NCBI GenBank assembly: GCA_902781515.1
Contig: CACZJU010000002.1
Location: 1 to 64,000, forward strand
Origin: an uncultured Bacteroidales bacterium
GTDB taxonomy: Bacteria > Bacteroidota > Bacteroidia > Bacteroidales > Bacteroidaceae
Length of the DNA: 64,000 bases
Direction: 5' to 3'
The notes under the pieces were generated by a model. It was not told where the DNA came from and made no database searches. It was given only the letters and a program-made list of their open reading frames with translations. Both the position numbers and the translations under genes were made by a program. Shown piece by piece: positions 49,344 through 59,159 of this stretch. Position 1 is the first letter of the stretch. Each line of letters starts with the position of its first letter.

Positions 49344-52300
49344 ATGGATAGAATATCATTCAGGGAAGACGATATTAGTCAGAGACCGGCTATAGAGTTG
49401 TTGCAGAAGTTGGGATATCAATACATCTCACCAGATGAGGCATTGGCTATGCGAGGAGGTAAGACCTCTAATGTGTTGTTGGAGGAAGTGCTGAGGCGAC
49501 AGTTGCGGGAACTTAATTCTATTAGAATAGGTACGCATAAAGAAGCACGCTTCTCAGAACAAAATATTGAAAATGGTATTGTCGCTATGAGGAATGTGCC
49601 TATGGAGGGGGGGTATCTCAGTGGCAATGAAGCTGTATATAATATGCTGACACTGGGCAAGGCGTTTGAACAGAGCATTGATGGCGACAAGAAAAGCTAT
49701 ACAATGCGGTATATTGACTGGGAACATCCAGAAAATAATGTCTATCATGTGACTGAGGAGTTTGCTGTAACCCGCACAGGTTCATCAGACACCTATCGTC
49801 CTGACATTGTCCTGTTTGTAAACGGAATTCCACTGGTCGTTATTGAATGTAAACGACCTGACATCAAAGGGGCAGAGGAACAGGCGATTTCCCAACACCT
49901 ACGTAATCAGCTGGACGATGGAATCAGGGGGCTCTATGTATATAGTGCCATGCTGTTAGTCGTAGGAAATAATTTTGGGCGCTACGGGACAACGGGATCC
50001 GCAGCTCAGTTCTGGGGAAGCTGGCATGAGATGTTCATCAACAAGGAAGAAGAACAAATGTATCATAAAAAACTCTCGACCATCGTAAACGACAGTTGCG
50101 AGGAAGAGCGCATCCCTACCCTACAAGATGAATACATCTACAATCTTTGCCGCCCCCAAAGACTACTGGAACTTACTTATCATTTTACGATATATGATGC
50201 TGGAATAAAGAAACTAGCTCGCTATCAACAATACTTTACAGTAAAAGAAACAGTAGAACGTATAAAGCAGATTGAGACCGGCAAACGCAATGGAGGCGTA
50301 GTCTGGCATACACAGGGAAGCGGAAAGTCATTGACGATGGTCATGCTGGCACAGAAGATAGCTACCGTAGTGCAAAATCCCCGCATTATTTTAGTAACGG
50401 ATCGTACAGACTTAGACGCACAAATCACTAAGACCTTCCGCAAATGTGGCAAGGACGTAAAAAATGCTACAACGGGTAAGATGTTGGTGGAACTGCTGGA
50501 AAGCAATACGGATTCTGTGGTTACGACTATCATCAACAAATTTGCTACTGCCATTAAGAAAATAAAGCAGCCGTTGACAGACCCGAACATCTTTGTGCTG
50601 ATAGACGAGGCACATCGTAGCCAGTATAAAGAGATGGCAATACAGATGAACCGAGTATTGCCCAATGCCTGTAAGATAGCTTTTACGGGTACACCGTTGA
50701 TGAAGAAAGACAAAAACACGGCACTTACCTTTGGCGGTATCATCAAGCCTGTATATACTGTAAGGCAGGCCGTGGAAGACCATGCTGTCGTTCCTCTGCT
50801 TTACGAAGGGCGAATCGTACCACAGCTTGTTACAGAAGGCCCAATAGATAGTTTCTTTGACCGTGTCTGCGAGGACTTGACAGAGGAACAATCAGTTGAC
50901 TTGAAAAAGAAGTTCTCGCGTACCGATGTACTTAATCAGACTGAGCAACGCATCTATTCCATCGCTATGGACATTTCCGACCACTTTGCCAATAGATGGA
51001 AAAATACAGGATTCAAGGCAATGCTAGTAACCCCAAAGAAACGAGTAGCCATATTGTACAAAAAGTTTCTGGATGAAATAGGCAAAGTTTCATCCGAAGT
51101 GCTGATTACAGCACCCGATGACCGAGAAGGAGAGGAAACGGCCTACGGAGGAACATCGGAAGAGGTGAAAATGTTTTGGAAAGAAATGATTGACGAGCAC
51201 GGAACACCTAAGAAATATCAGGATAACTTGATTGCACGATATAAAGGACAGGCAGAACCTGAGATAATGATTGTCGTGGATAAACTATTGACGGGATTTG
51301 ACGAACCAAAGGTTGCAGTGATGTATCTCGACCGTCATCTGTGTGGACACACATTATTACAAGCCGTAGCTCGTGTAAACCGCACTTGCGAAGATAAGGA
51401 ATACGGATATATCATAGACTATTATGGAGTATTGGCAGAACTGGATAATGCCCTAAGTATTTACTCTGAATACGACGAAGAAGACAAGGAGGTATTCCGC
51501 GAGACCCTGACACCCGTCAGTGATAAAATCTTCGAGCTGCCACAAAAGAATGCCGAGCTATGGGATATGTTCAAGACGATTCCTAACAAACGGGATTTGG
51601 AGGCATATGCACAATACCTTCGGCCCACAGACCGCCGTCATGAGTTCTATGACCGATTGACCGCATTTTCATCGACTCTTCAACTGGCTCTTTCGACAAA
51701 AGAGTTTTTTGAGCATACTGATGAGAAAAACATTCAACGATATAAGGATGATTTGAGGATGTTTGCCAAGCTCCGAACGTCTGTCCAACTGCGCTATTCA
51801 GATGCCGTCGATTATAAAAAATATGAAAGCCGGATTGAGAATTTAATTAATCGTCATGTAGAAAGTGACGAGGTTAAGGTTATTACGAATCTGGTCAACA
51901 TCTTTGATACTGAAAACTTCCAAAAAGAGGTTGATAACATAGTTGGTATTGCAGCGAAAGCTGATACCATAGCATCACGTACTGCTAAATATATTAAGGA
52001 GAACATGGACTCCGACCCAGCTTTCTATAAAAAGTTCTCTCAACTCATAAAGGAGACCATAGAAGCTTACGAACAAGGGCGGCTTAGTGATAATGAATAT
52101 CTGGAACGAATGATAAAGGCAAAAGGAGATGTTTTGAATCATACAGATAATGAGATACCCATAGAACTGAAACATAGCAATACGGGAAAAGCCTACTATG
52201 GTATTGCGTTAGAGAACTATAAGCGATTATTCCCCGATCAGGACGTTAAGAAAATAGCACTCAAAACTGCTAAAGCATTTGACCAAATCATTCAAGGTAT

Positions 52301-52490
52301 GGTAGTTGTCGACAATTCCGTGATTATTGATTGGCAGACGAATTCAAACCTTATCGGCCAGGTGAAGATTGCATTAGAGGATGAGCTCATTGACAACGTC
52401 AAGCGAAAGTATGAACTTGACTTCTCATTTGACGATATGGATGCGATTATTAACGCGTGTGTCGATGTTGCAAAAATATGGATCAAGTGA
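49344..52490 (+). CDS. hsdR: Type I restriction endonuclease subunit R
   Basis: 1048 residues. N-terminal PD-(D/E)XK nuclease: YRPDIVLFVNGIPLVVIECKRPD (Asp154, Glu168, Lys170). Translocase: Walker A HTQGSGKSLTMV (near 316), TDRTDLDAQI, Walker B-like LIDEAHRSQY, GTPLM, and later VDKLLTGFDEPKV with LLQAVARVNR. C-terminal helical domain for HsdM/S binding (about 790-1048). It translocates DNA and cuts unmethylated targets far from the site. Overlaps the next gene by 13 nt. Confidence 0.96.
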   Translation: MDRISFREDDISQRPAIELLQKLGYQYISPDEALAMRGGKTSNVLLEEVLRRQLRELNSIRIGTHKEARFSEQNIENGIVAMRNVPMEGGYLSGNEAVYNMLTLGKAFEQSIDGDKKSYTMRYIDWEHPENNVYHVTEEFAVTRTGSSDTYRPDIVLFVNGIPLVVIECKRPDIKGAEEQAISQHLRNQLDDGIRGLYVYSAMLLVVGNNFGRYGTTGSAAQFWGSWHEMFINKEEEQMYHKKLSTIVNDSCEEERIPTLQDEYIYNLCRPQRLLELTYHFTIYDAGIKKLARYQQYFTVKETVERIKQIETGKRNGGVVWHTQGSGKSLTMVMLAQKIATVVQNPRIILVTDRTDLDAQITKTFRKCGKDVKNATTGKMLVELLESNTDSVVTTIINKFATAIKKIKQPLTDPNIFVLIDEAHRSQYKEMAIQMNRVLPNACKIAFTGTPLMKKDKNTALTFGGIIKPVYTVRQAVEDHAVVPLLYEGRIVPQLVTEGPIDSFFDRVCEDLTEEQSVDLKKKFSRTDVLNQTEQRIYSIAMDISDHFANRWKNTGFKAMLVTPKKRVAILYKKFLDEIGKVSSEVLITAPDDREGEETAYGGTSEEVKMFWKEMIDEHGTPKKYQDNLIARYKGQAEPEIMIVVDKLLTGFDEPKVAVMYLDRHLCGHTLLQAVARVNRTCEDKEYGYIIDYYGVLAELDNALSIYSEYDEEDKEVFRETLTPVSDKIFELPQKNAELWDMFKTIPNKRDLEAYAQYLRPTDRRHEFYDRLTAFSSTLQLALSTKEFFEHTDEKNIQRYKDDLRMFAKLRTSVQLRYSDAVDYKKYESRIENLINRHVESDEVKVITNLVNIFDTENFQKEVDNIVGIAAKADTIASRTAKYIKENMDSDPAFYKKFSQLIKETIEAYEQGRLSDNEYLERMIKAKGDVLNHTDNEIPIELKHSNTGKAYYGIALENYKRLFPDQDVKKIALKTAKAFDQIIQGMVVVDNSVIIDWQTNSNLIGQVKIALEDELIDNVKRKYELDFSFDDMDAIINACVDVAKIWIK

Positions 52491-53185
52491 CACACGACAG
52501 CATTCAATATGGGACAACTACAATAGAATACGACTTCGATCTTGTCCCAAGAAAGACATTGGGTATCTATGTACATCCTAATGGGAATGTGTTGTTGAAA
52601 GCTCCTCTTGATTCCACATTAGAAGCTATCAGGGAGAAAGTTGAAAAGAAAGCGATGTGGATATTACGGCAAAAACGTTTTTTTGCGTCTTTTACCCCCT
52701 CCACTATAGAACGTCGTTATGTAAGCGGGGAATCTCATCTATATTTGGGGAGACAATATATGCTGAGAATAAAGGAGAGCGAAATTAATGCCGTTCACTA
52801 TCAAAGCAACGTCATTGAGATAGAATGCCGTCAAAAAAAGAATGCTGGTATTTTGCTACAAAGATGGTACAGGAAACGTGCAAACATTAAGTTCTTAGAA
52901 TATGCACAGCCTATTATTGAACAATTTGCTGTTTATGGTGTATCACCCAAAAGCATTTCGATAAAGATAATGCAAAGGCGATGGGGATATTGTTCTTCGA
53001 ATGGAGAAATTACATTAAATCCCAGACTTATCTGTGCCCCCAGATGTTGTATAGAATATGTAATTACCCATGAAATGTGTCATCTAATTTACCGTAATCA
53101 TAACAAAAAATTCTACACCCTGCTTACAAAGGAAATGCCCCATTGGGAGAAATGGAAGGCTAAACTGGAAAGAATGTTAGCCTAA
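52478..53185 (+). CDS. YgjP/DUF45-type metallopeptidase
   Basis: 235 residues from ATG 52478, inside the end of hsdR. C-terminal HEMCH zinc motif (His198, Glu199, His202) with third ligand NHNKKF (His208), and MQRRWGYCSSNGEITLNPRL before it, as in the YgjP/WSS1-like DUF45 family. These are predicted cytosolic metalloproteases, commonly the last conserved gene of type I RM operons. Substrate unknown; turnover of HsdR or DNA-bound protein is a plausible inference. Confidence 0.9.
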   Translation: MDQVTHDSIQYGTTTIEYDFDLVPRKTLGIYVHPNGNVLLKAPLDSTLEAIREKVEKKAMWILRQKRFFASFTPSTIERRYVSGESHLYLGRQYMLRIKESEINAVHYQSNVIEIECRQKKNAGILLQRWYRKRANIKFLEYAQPIIEQFAVYGVSPKSISIKIMQRRWGYCSSNGEITLNPRLICAPRCCIEYVITHEMCHLIYRNHNKKFYTLLTKEMPHWEKWKAKLERMLA

Positions 53186-53237
53186 ATTACATGCATACTA
53201 GGACACTTATTCCCTATAATACATATTATTAAGACGG

Positions 53238-53867
53238 ATGAAAGAGCAACGCCTGTACACAATCGGTCATTCCGACCACTCTCAAGAGGAATTTATATCC
53301 ATGCTTCGCCAATACGAAATTGATTGTATTGTCGATGTTCGAAGTGTACCTGCCAGCAAACACGTTCCACAATATAACCAAAAAGAACTGAAATGGCTAT
53401 TGAAACAAAATGGAATAGCATATCTGCATTTTGGTAATGAATTCGGAGCACGACGAACAGATTGTATAAATATAGACGGACAGGTTGATTTTGAACGAGC
53501 CACAGAAACACCTGCTTTCAAGAAGGGGATATTAAGAATAAATAAGGGGCTGGAAAGAGGCTTTCATATTGCATTAATGTGTTCTGAGGCCAATCCCTTG
53601 GAATGTCACAGATATTCGCTTGTTGCACGTTTTTTTTATGAACATGGATATGACATACAACATATTCTACATGACGGGACATCGGTATCGCATGCTATAC
53701 TTGAAAGAAAGATGATTGAAGAGCTTCTGCATTCTAGGAAATATCATCTTGCAAAGACAGATCCCCTGTTTGGATCTTACACAGAGGAGGAACAACGAAC
53801 AGATGCATATCGGCTGAAGAATAAGGAAATCGGCTACCGTCCGCAGGAAGAATATGAAATCGACTAA
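53238..53867 (+). CDS. DUF488 family protein
   Basis: 209 residues. Conserved motifs TIGHSDHSQEEFISML, VDVRSVPAS, and MCSEANPLECHRYSLV, whose Cys/His cluster is the likely active or metal site of DUF488. The biochemical role is unknown; these proteins recur in bacterial conflict loci. Stop and next ATG share one base (TAATG), so it is coupled to the dual-OB-like gene. Confidence 0.88.
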   Translation: MKEQRLYTIGHSDHSQEEFISMLRQYEIDCIVDVRSVPASKHVPQYNQKELKWLLKQNGIAYLHFGNEFGARRTDCINIDGQVDFERATETPAFKKGILRINKGLERGFHIALMCSEANPLECHRYSLVARFFYEHGYDIQHILHDGTSVSHAILERKMIEELLHSRKYHLAKTDPLFGSYTEEEQRTDAYRLKNKEIGYRPQEEYEID

Positions 53868-54829
53868 TGGATAAAACTTTTATTTGTCTTGCTAATTCAT
53901 ATAAACGCGGGGGACGTTGCATTGCCGGTGTTGAGGTCATGATTGATGAGAACCGACATTGGACAGTTGTTCGCAATCCCAATGGCACTCCCCACTGGAT
54001 ACGACCAATTGACAACACCACAGAGTTTGGAGAAATTCCCGAATTCGAAGCTGTACCTATTCGTCTGCTATCTGTTATACGTCTTAGAGATGTTACTCCT
54101 TGTTTATGTAAGGCTCATTCCGAGGATGTCAGTTTTTCACGAATGGAAATTATAGGGAATATACTCCCCTGCAAAGCGGCCTTAGAGGAAATGGCAGATT
54201 TGCTTCATCATGAAATCTTTTACAATAATGATAGAGCCATATCACTTGACATTTATGCCCAAGGAAACTATTCTCTAATGCTCGTTCGTCCGGAAAGGAT
54301 TGAATTACGTCCCGATATAACCAAACTGAGAGCAAAATACCGAATGATTATATCATATCATGGGACAACTTATGATCTGCCTGTTACTGACCCTGATTAT
54401 CTTCGAGAATTAGAGAACACCCCATCTACGCCTATTCCGCCTCATGAGGCATATCTGTGTCTTTCACTCGGAATGGAGTTTGAAGGACAACATCACAAAC
54501 TAATAGCTGGTGTTATCATTCCATCGGACAGGAATGTAAGTACACCCCATATCATCAAAGGAAATGATGCCGCACTATGGAAAACATTTGAGATCCGTCC
54601 TTTCACATTATGGGAACGCCTAACTATAAAATCAGCCACATATATCCCCTCTTATAGAGGCCCCTCCATCTACCTGCGTAAATGGAACGGAGATGAATTA
54701 TTTCTACCTTTTGAAAATGCGCCTAAGTTGGAAGCATGGACAAAAATCAGTTTACGAAAGACGCTCCTCGTGACCTACGAAGACGAAAGTGGAACCAAAG
54801 TTCAAAGAATTCGGCTGAAATCGGTATAA
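53867..54829 (+). CDS. Dual-OB-like domain protein, partner of DUF488
   Basis: 320 residues, no signal or membrane helix. Two similar beta-rich halves. The first opens FICLANSYKRGGRCIAGVEV and contains WIRPI; the second opens YLCLSLGMEFEGQHHKLIAGVII and continues WKTFEIRPFT. This matches what I recall of 'dual OB domain' proteins encoded next to DUF488; the name is tentative. Probable nucleic-acid or nucleotide binding. Last gene of the island, no promoter of its own. Confidence 0.65.
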   Translation: MDKTFICLANSYKRGGRCIAGVEVMIDENRHWTVVRNPNGTPHWIRPIDNTTEFGEIPEFEAVPIRLLSVIRLRDVTPCLCKAHSEDVSFSRMEIIGNILPCKAALEEMADLLHHEIFYNNDRAISLDIYAQGNYSLMLVRPERIELRPDITKLRAKYRMIISYHGTTYDLPVTDPDYLRELENTPSTPIPPHEAYLCLSLGMEFEGQHHKLIAGVIIPSDRNVSTPHIIKGNDAALWKTFEIRPFTLWERLTIKSATYIPSYRGPSIYLRKWNGDELFLPFENAPKLEAWTKISLRKTLLVTYEDESGTKVQRIRLKSV

Positions 54830-54840
54830 TAAGCATCGAT

Positions 54841-54988
54841 TATTCTCACTTTATTTCGTATCTCCAACCTTCGGTTTTAGATACTTCCGTTCTTGCCCCG
54901 CTTCGCTCTGCAAGCGTAGGCCTTTGGCCGTCCGATTACGGAAATACTCAAATACATTTGGTATTTCGCTCACTTATTCGTATCTTTG
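54841..54988 (+). promoter_or_regulatory. Repeat-bearing promoter region of lysS
   Basis: TTTG (54957-54960) and TATCTTTG (54981-54988), 20-bp spacer. The bases 54956-54971 are identical to 2321-2336 in the rng promoter. A degenerate copy (CACTTTATTTCGTATCT, near 54848) and a GC-rich stretch with GTAGGCCTTTGGCC (54917-54930) lie upstream. Nothing coding is seen between 54830 and 55042. Confidence 0.7.
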
Positions 54989-55003
54989 CACGCGACACAT
55001 ATA

Positions 55004-55039
55004 AATTGTAAATAGTAAATCGTAAAATTGTAAATTATC
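55004..55039. repeat. Heptamer tract before lysS
   Basis: AATTGTA, AATAGTA, AATCGTA, A-AATTGTA, AATTATC: roughly 7-nt units in the leader just before ATG 55043. Confidence 0.6.
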
Positions 55040-55042
55040 TCG

Positions 55043-56818
55043 ATGAACATATTGGAACTGAGCGAACAGGAGATAGTTCGCAGAAACAACCTTCAACAAC
55101 TGCGCGACTTGGGAATTGACCCATACCCCGCTGCAGAGTATCCCGTAAATGCTTGGAGCACAGACATCATAAACGATTTCGTTGACCTGCCAGTTATTGG
55201 TAAGGACGAAGAAGGCAACGATGTGCGTGAGGCTGCGACACCTGAAAACAGTCCCGTGGTGAGCATCGCCGGTCGTATCATGGGCAAGCGCATCATGGGC
55301 AAGGCTGCATTCGCCGAATTGCAGGACTCGAAAGGCCGCATTCAGGTGTATGTGCAGCGCGATGCAATCTGTCCCGATGAGAACAAGGACCTTTACAACG
55401 TGGTCTTCAAGAAATGCCTCGACTTAGGCGACTTCATTGGTGTGAAGGGCTACGTCTTCCGTACTAAGACTGGCGAGATAAGCGTTCATGTGATGGAGAT
55501 GACCGTCCTGAGCAAGAGTTTGAAACCCCTGCCCATTGTGAAGACGGACGCCGATGGAAATGTTTACGATTCATTCGACGACCCAGAACTGCGCTATCGT
55601 CAGCGCTACGTGGACCTGATTGTGAACGCTGGTGTGAAGGATACCTTCCTAAAGCGTGCCACTATCATCCGCACCATGCGCCGCATCCTCGACGATGCTG
55701 GTTACACCGAGGTTGACACACCAATATTGCAGAATATTCCAGGCGGAGCATCTGCCCGTCCGTTCATGACGCATTTCAATGCCCTGAACCAAGACATGTA
55801 CATGCGCATCGCTACCGAGCTATATCTGAAGCGCCTCATCGTTGGCGGTTTCGAGGGCGTTTATGAGATGGGCAAGAACTTCCGCAACGAGGGTATGGAT
55901 AAGACCCACAACCCCGAATTCACATGCATGGAGCTGTATATCAGCTACAAGGACTTGAATTGGGGTATGACCTTCACGGAGAACATGCTGGAACAGATTT
56001 GTACAGCTGTAAACGGCAAGCCAGAAGTGGAGATTGACGGTAAGGTTATCTCCTTCAAGGCTCCTTTCCGCCGTCTGCCCATTTTGGATGCTATCAAGGA
56101 GAAGACGGGCTACGACCTCTACCCCATGAATGAGGACGAGATTCATAATGTTGCCAAGAAACTCGGCATCGAGGTTGACGAGACAATGGGCAAGGGCAAG
56201 CTTATCGACGAGATATTCGGCGAGACCTGTGAGGGCACATTCATCCAGCCCACCTTCATCACAGACTATCCCGTAGAGATGTCGCCTCTGACAAAGATGC
56301 ACCGCTCGAAGCCCGGACTGACCGAGCGTTTCGAACTTATGGTGAACGGCAAAGAATTGGCAAACGCATACTCCGAGCTCAACGACCCCATAGACCAAGA
56401 GGAGCGCTTCATCGAACAGATGAAACTTGCCGACAAGGGCGACGATGAGGCAATGATTATCGACCAGGACTTCCTGCGTGCTCTCCAATACGGTATGCCT
56501 CCCACCTTCGGTATCGGTATAGGCATAGACCGTCTGGTAATGCTTCTGACAGGTAAGTTCGCTATTGGCGAGGTTATGCTCTTCCCACAGATGAAGCCAG
56601 AAGTTAAGGTTCCTCGCGACAAAGACGAACTGTTCTTAGAGAAAGGAATCCCTGCCGAGATTATCCCTATCCTGCGTAAGGCAGGCTACAACCTCGTGCA
56701 AACACTGCAAGGTGAGAACCCAGCCAAGATACAACAGCAGATTATCGAAATCATAAAGAAATATAAACTGGAGGTAGAACGCCCCAGTCAGGACGAAATA
56801 GCAAAGTGGACAGAATAG
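55043..56818 (+). CDS. lysS: Lysyl-tRNA synthetase (class II)
   Basis: 591 residues. OB anticodon-binding domain (about 60-165: VSIAGRIMGKRIMGKAAFAELQDSKGRIQVYV). Catalytic class II core: motif 1 around TFLKRATIIRTMRRILDDAGYTEVDTPILQ, motif 2 YEMGKNFRNEGMDKTHNPEFT, motif 3 GIGIGIDRLVMLLTG. The C-terminal 80 residues beyond motif 3 (FLEKGIPAEIIPILRKAGYNLV) are an added helical domain, common in Bacteroidota LysS. First gene of a four-gene unit; its last 13 nt overlap gpsA. Confidence 0.97.
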   Translation: MNILELSEQEIVRRNNLQQLRDLGIDPYPAAEYPVNAWSTDIINDFVDLPVIGKDEEGNDVREAATPENSPVVSIAGRIMGKRIMGKAAFAELQDSKGRIQVYVQRDAICPDENKDLYNVVFKKCLDLGDFIGVKGYVFRTKTGEISVHVMEMTVLSKSLKPLPIVKTDADGNVYDSFDDPELRYRQRYVDLIVNAGVKDTFLKRATIIRTMRRILDDAGYTEVDTPILQNIPGGASARPFMTHFNALNQDMYMRIATELYLKRLIVGGFEGVYEMGKNFRNEGMDKTHNPEFTCMELYISYKDLNWGMTFTENMLEQICTAVNGKPEVEIDGKVISFKAPFRRLPILDAIKEKTGYDLYPMNEDEIHNVAKKLGIEVDETMGKGKLIDEIFGETCEGTFIQPTFITDYPVEMSPLTKMHRSKPGLTERFELMVNGKELANAYSELNDPIDQEERFIEQMKLADKGDDEAMIIDQDFLRALQYGMPPTFGIGIGIDRLVMLLTGKFAIGEVMLFPQMKPEVKVPRDKDELFLEKGIPAEIIPILRKAGYNLVQTLQGENPAKIQQQIIEIIKKYKLEVERPSQDEIAKWTE

Positions 56819-57801
56819 GAAAGATAGCCATTATGGGCGGCGGTTCGTGGGCAACGGCCATCGCCAAGATAATGCTTGAAAGCACCGATGAGATTTGGTG
56901 GTATATGCGCCGTGACGACCGCATTGAGGAGTTCCGTCGCCTGTCACACAACCCCGCCTACCTCACCAGCGTGCACTTCGACGTACAGCGCATACACTTC
57001 TCTTCGGACATCAACGAAGTGGTGAATGCCTGCCAGACGCTCATCTTCGTAACCCCGTCGCCTTATATGAAGAGCCACCTGAAGAAACTGAAGGTGCGTC
57101 TGCGCGACAAATTCATCATCACTGCCATTAAGGGTATTGTACCTGATGAGAATCTTGTTGTCTCGGAATATTTCCATCAGGTATATAGCGTGCCAGATGA
57201 GAATCTGGCCGTTCTGGGAGGTCCCAGTCATGCCGAGGAAGTAGCTCTGCGCCGACTGACATACTTAACTGTAGGTTGTGCCGACCTGGACAAGGCCGAG
57301 GAATTTGCCGACCTCATCGCCAGCGACTACATCAAGACAAAGACCAGCGACGATGTGCTTGGCATTGAGTATGCCAGCGTGCTGAAGAATGTTTATGCCA
57401 TAGCCGCAGGCATCTGCAACGGACTAAAATACGGAGACAACTTCCAAGCTGTGCTTATGACCAATGCCGCACAGGAGATGGAGCGCTTCCTGCGTGCCGT
57501 TCATCCCATCGACCGCAACATCATCGATTCCGTCTATATGGGCGACCTGCTCGTAACGGGCTACTCCAACTTCTCGCGCAACCGTGTTTTCGGAAACATG
57601 ATTGGCAAAGGCTATTCAGTGAAGAGTGCACAGGTGGAAATGGAAATGATAGCCGAGGGATACTTCGGTACGAAGTGTATGAAGGACATCAACCGTCACA
57701 TGCACGTCAACATGCCCATACTAGATGCCATGTACAACATTCTGTACGAGCGCATTGCTCCCAGCATAGAAATCAAACTGCTTACGGATTCCTTCCGTTG
57801 A
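56806..57801 (+). CDS. gpsA: Glycerol-3-phosphate dehydrogenase (NAD(P)+)
   Basis: 331 residues, GTG start at 56806 inside lysS; no ATG upstream of the Rossmann motif is available. Dinucleotide fold [15 protein letters not shown], then [26 protein letters not shown], and [14 protein letters not shown], with the conserved Lys in [24 protein letters not shown]. Makes sn-glycerol-3-phosphate for phospholipid synthesis. Overlapping start suggests translational coupling with lysS. Confidence 0.95.
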   Translation: MDRIGKIAIMGGGSWATAIAKIMLESTDEIWWYMRRDDRIEEFRRLSHNPAYLTSVHFDVQRIHFSSDINEVVNACQTLIFVTPSPYMKSHLKKLKVRLRDKFIITAIKGIVPDENLVVSEYFHQVYSVPDENLAVLGGPSHAEEVALRRLTYLTVGCADLDKAEEFADLIASDYIKTKTSDDVLGIEYASVLKNVYAIAAGICNGLKYGDNFQAVLMTNAAQEMERFLRAVHPIDRNIIDSVYMGDLLVTGYSNFSRNRVFGNMIGKGYSVKSAQVEMEMIAEGYFGTKCMKDINRHMHVNMPILDAMYNILYERIAPSIEIKLLTDSFR

Positions 57802-57845
57802 GCAGTTTTCTTTTATACAAATCCAAATTACAAAAACATAACATT

Positions 57846-59159
57846 ATGAAACTTGACATTACAAAGGTGACCCCGTTCGTGGGTCTCGAAACTATTAATG
57901 GTTACAAGACTCGTGCTATCGAAGCACAGAAGACTTTGGAAGACGGCACTTGCCCAGGCAACGATTTCCTCGGCTGGTTGCATCTGCCCAGCAGCATCAC
58001 ACCTGACTTCCTGGCTGAAGTAAAGGCTACAGCTCAGACTCTTCGCGAGGAGTGTGAGGCTGTGGTTGTAGCAGGTATAGGTGGTTCTTACCTTGGTGCA
58101 AAGGCTGTCATCGAAGCCCTGAGCAACTCATTTGGTTGGCTGATTCAGGACGGGAAAAATCCCACCATCCTGTTCGCAGGTAACAACATCGGTGAGGACT
58201 ATCTCTTCGAACTGACAGAATACCTGAAGGGTAAGAAGTTCGGTGTCATCAACATCTCCAAGTCTGGTACCACCACCGAGACAGCCCTTGCTTTCCGTTT
58301 GCTGAAGAAGCAGTGTGAGGAACAACGTGGCAAGGAAGTTGCCAAGAAGGTTATCGTGGCAATCACCGATGCCAAACGCGGTGCAGCCCGCACCTGTGCC
58401 GACAAGGAAGGCTACAAGTCCTTCATCATCCCCGATAACGTAGGTGGTCGTTTCTCTGTACTGACTCCCGTTGGTTTGCTGCCCATCGCTGTTGCAGGTT
58501 TCGACATTGACGCTCTGGTGAAGGGTGCTCAATATATGGAGAAGGCTCCTGCTCTGGCTGCTGAATACGCTGCTACTCGCTATGCCCTGTATGCAGAGGG
58601 TAAGAAGATAGAGATTCTTGCCAACTACCAACCCAAGCTGCACTTCATCGCCGAATGGTGGAAGCAGTTGTATGGAGAGAGCGAAGGCAAGGACAACAAG
58701 GGTATCTATCCTGCCAGTGTTGACCTGACAACCGACCTGCATTCTATGGGTCAGTGGATTCAGGAAGGCGAGCGCAGCATCTTCGAGACTGTCATCAGCG
58801 TGGAGAATCCTGAGCACAAGCTGCTCTTCCCCTCTGACGAGGAGAATCTCGATGGTCTGAACTTCCTCGCTGGCAAGCGTGTCGATGAGGTGAACAAGAT
58901 GGCAGAACTGGGAACTCAGTTGGCTCATGTTGACGGCGGTGTACCCAACATCCGTATCAGCATTGACCGCCTTGATGCCTACAACCTCGGTCAGCTCATC
59001 TACTTCTTCGAACTCGGTTGTGGCCTCTACTGCCAGTTGCTCGGCGTTAATGCTTTCAACCAGCCTGGTGTTGAAGCATATAAGAAGAATATGTTTGCCC
59101 TTCTTGGCAAACCCGGCTACGAAGCAGAGACCGAAGCCATCCGCAAGCGTTTGGCTTAA
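57846..59159 (+). CDS. pgi: Glucose-6-phosphate isomerase
   Basis: 437 residues from ATG 57846 (44 nt after gpsA). Phosphosugar-isomerase fold: [54 protein letters not shown] (family signature region), and catalytic Glu/His regions in [23 protein letters not shown] and [11 protein letters not shown]. Interconverts glucose-6-P and fructose-6-P. Short bacterial form. Its stop overlaps the following ATG by one base (TAATG). Confidence 0.96.
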   Translation: MKLDITKVTPFVGLETINGYKTRAIEAQKTLEDGTCPGNDFLGWLHLPSSITPDFLAEVKATAQTLREECEAVVVAGIGGSYLGAKAVIEALSNSFGWLIQDGKNPTILFAGNNIGEDYLFELTEYLKGKKFGVINISKSGTTTETALAFRLLKKQCEEQRGKEVAKKVIVAITDAKRGAARTCADKEGYKSFIIPDNVGGRFSVLTPVGLLPIAVAGFDIDALVKGAQYMEKAPALAAEYAATRYALYAEGKKIEILANYQPKLHFIAEWWKQLYGESEGKDNKGIYPASVDLTTDLHSMGQWIQEGERSIFETVISVENPEHKLLFPSDEENLDGLNFLAGKRVDEVNKMAELGTQLAHVDGGVPNIRISIDRLDAYNLGQLIYFFELGCGLYCQLLGVNAFNQPGVEAYKKNMFALLGKPGYEAETEAIRKRLA

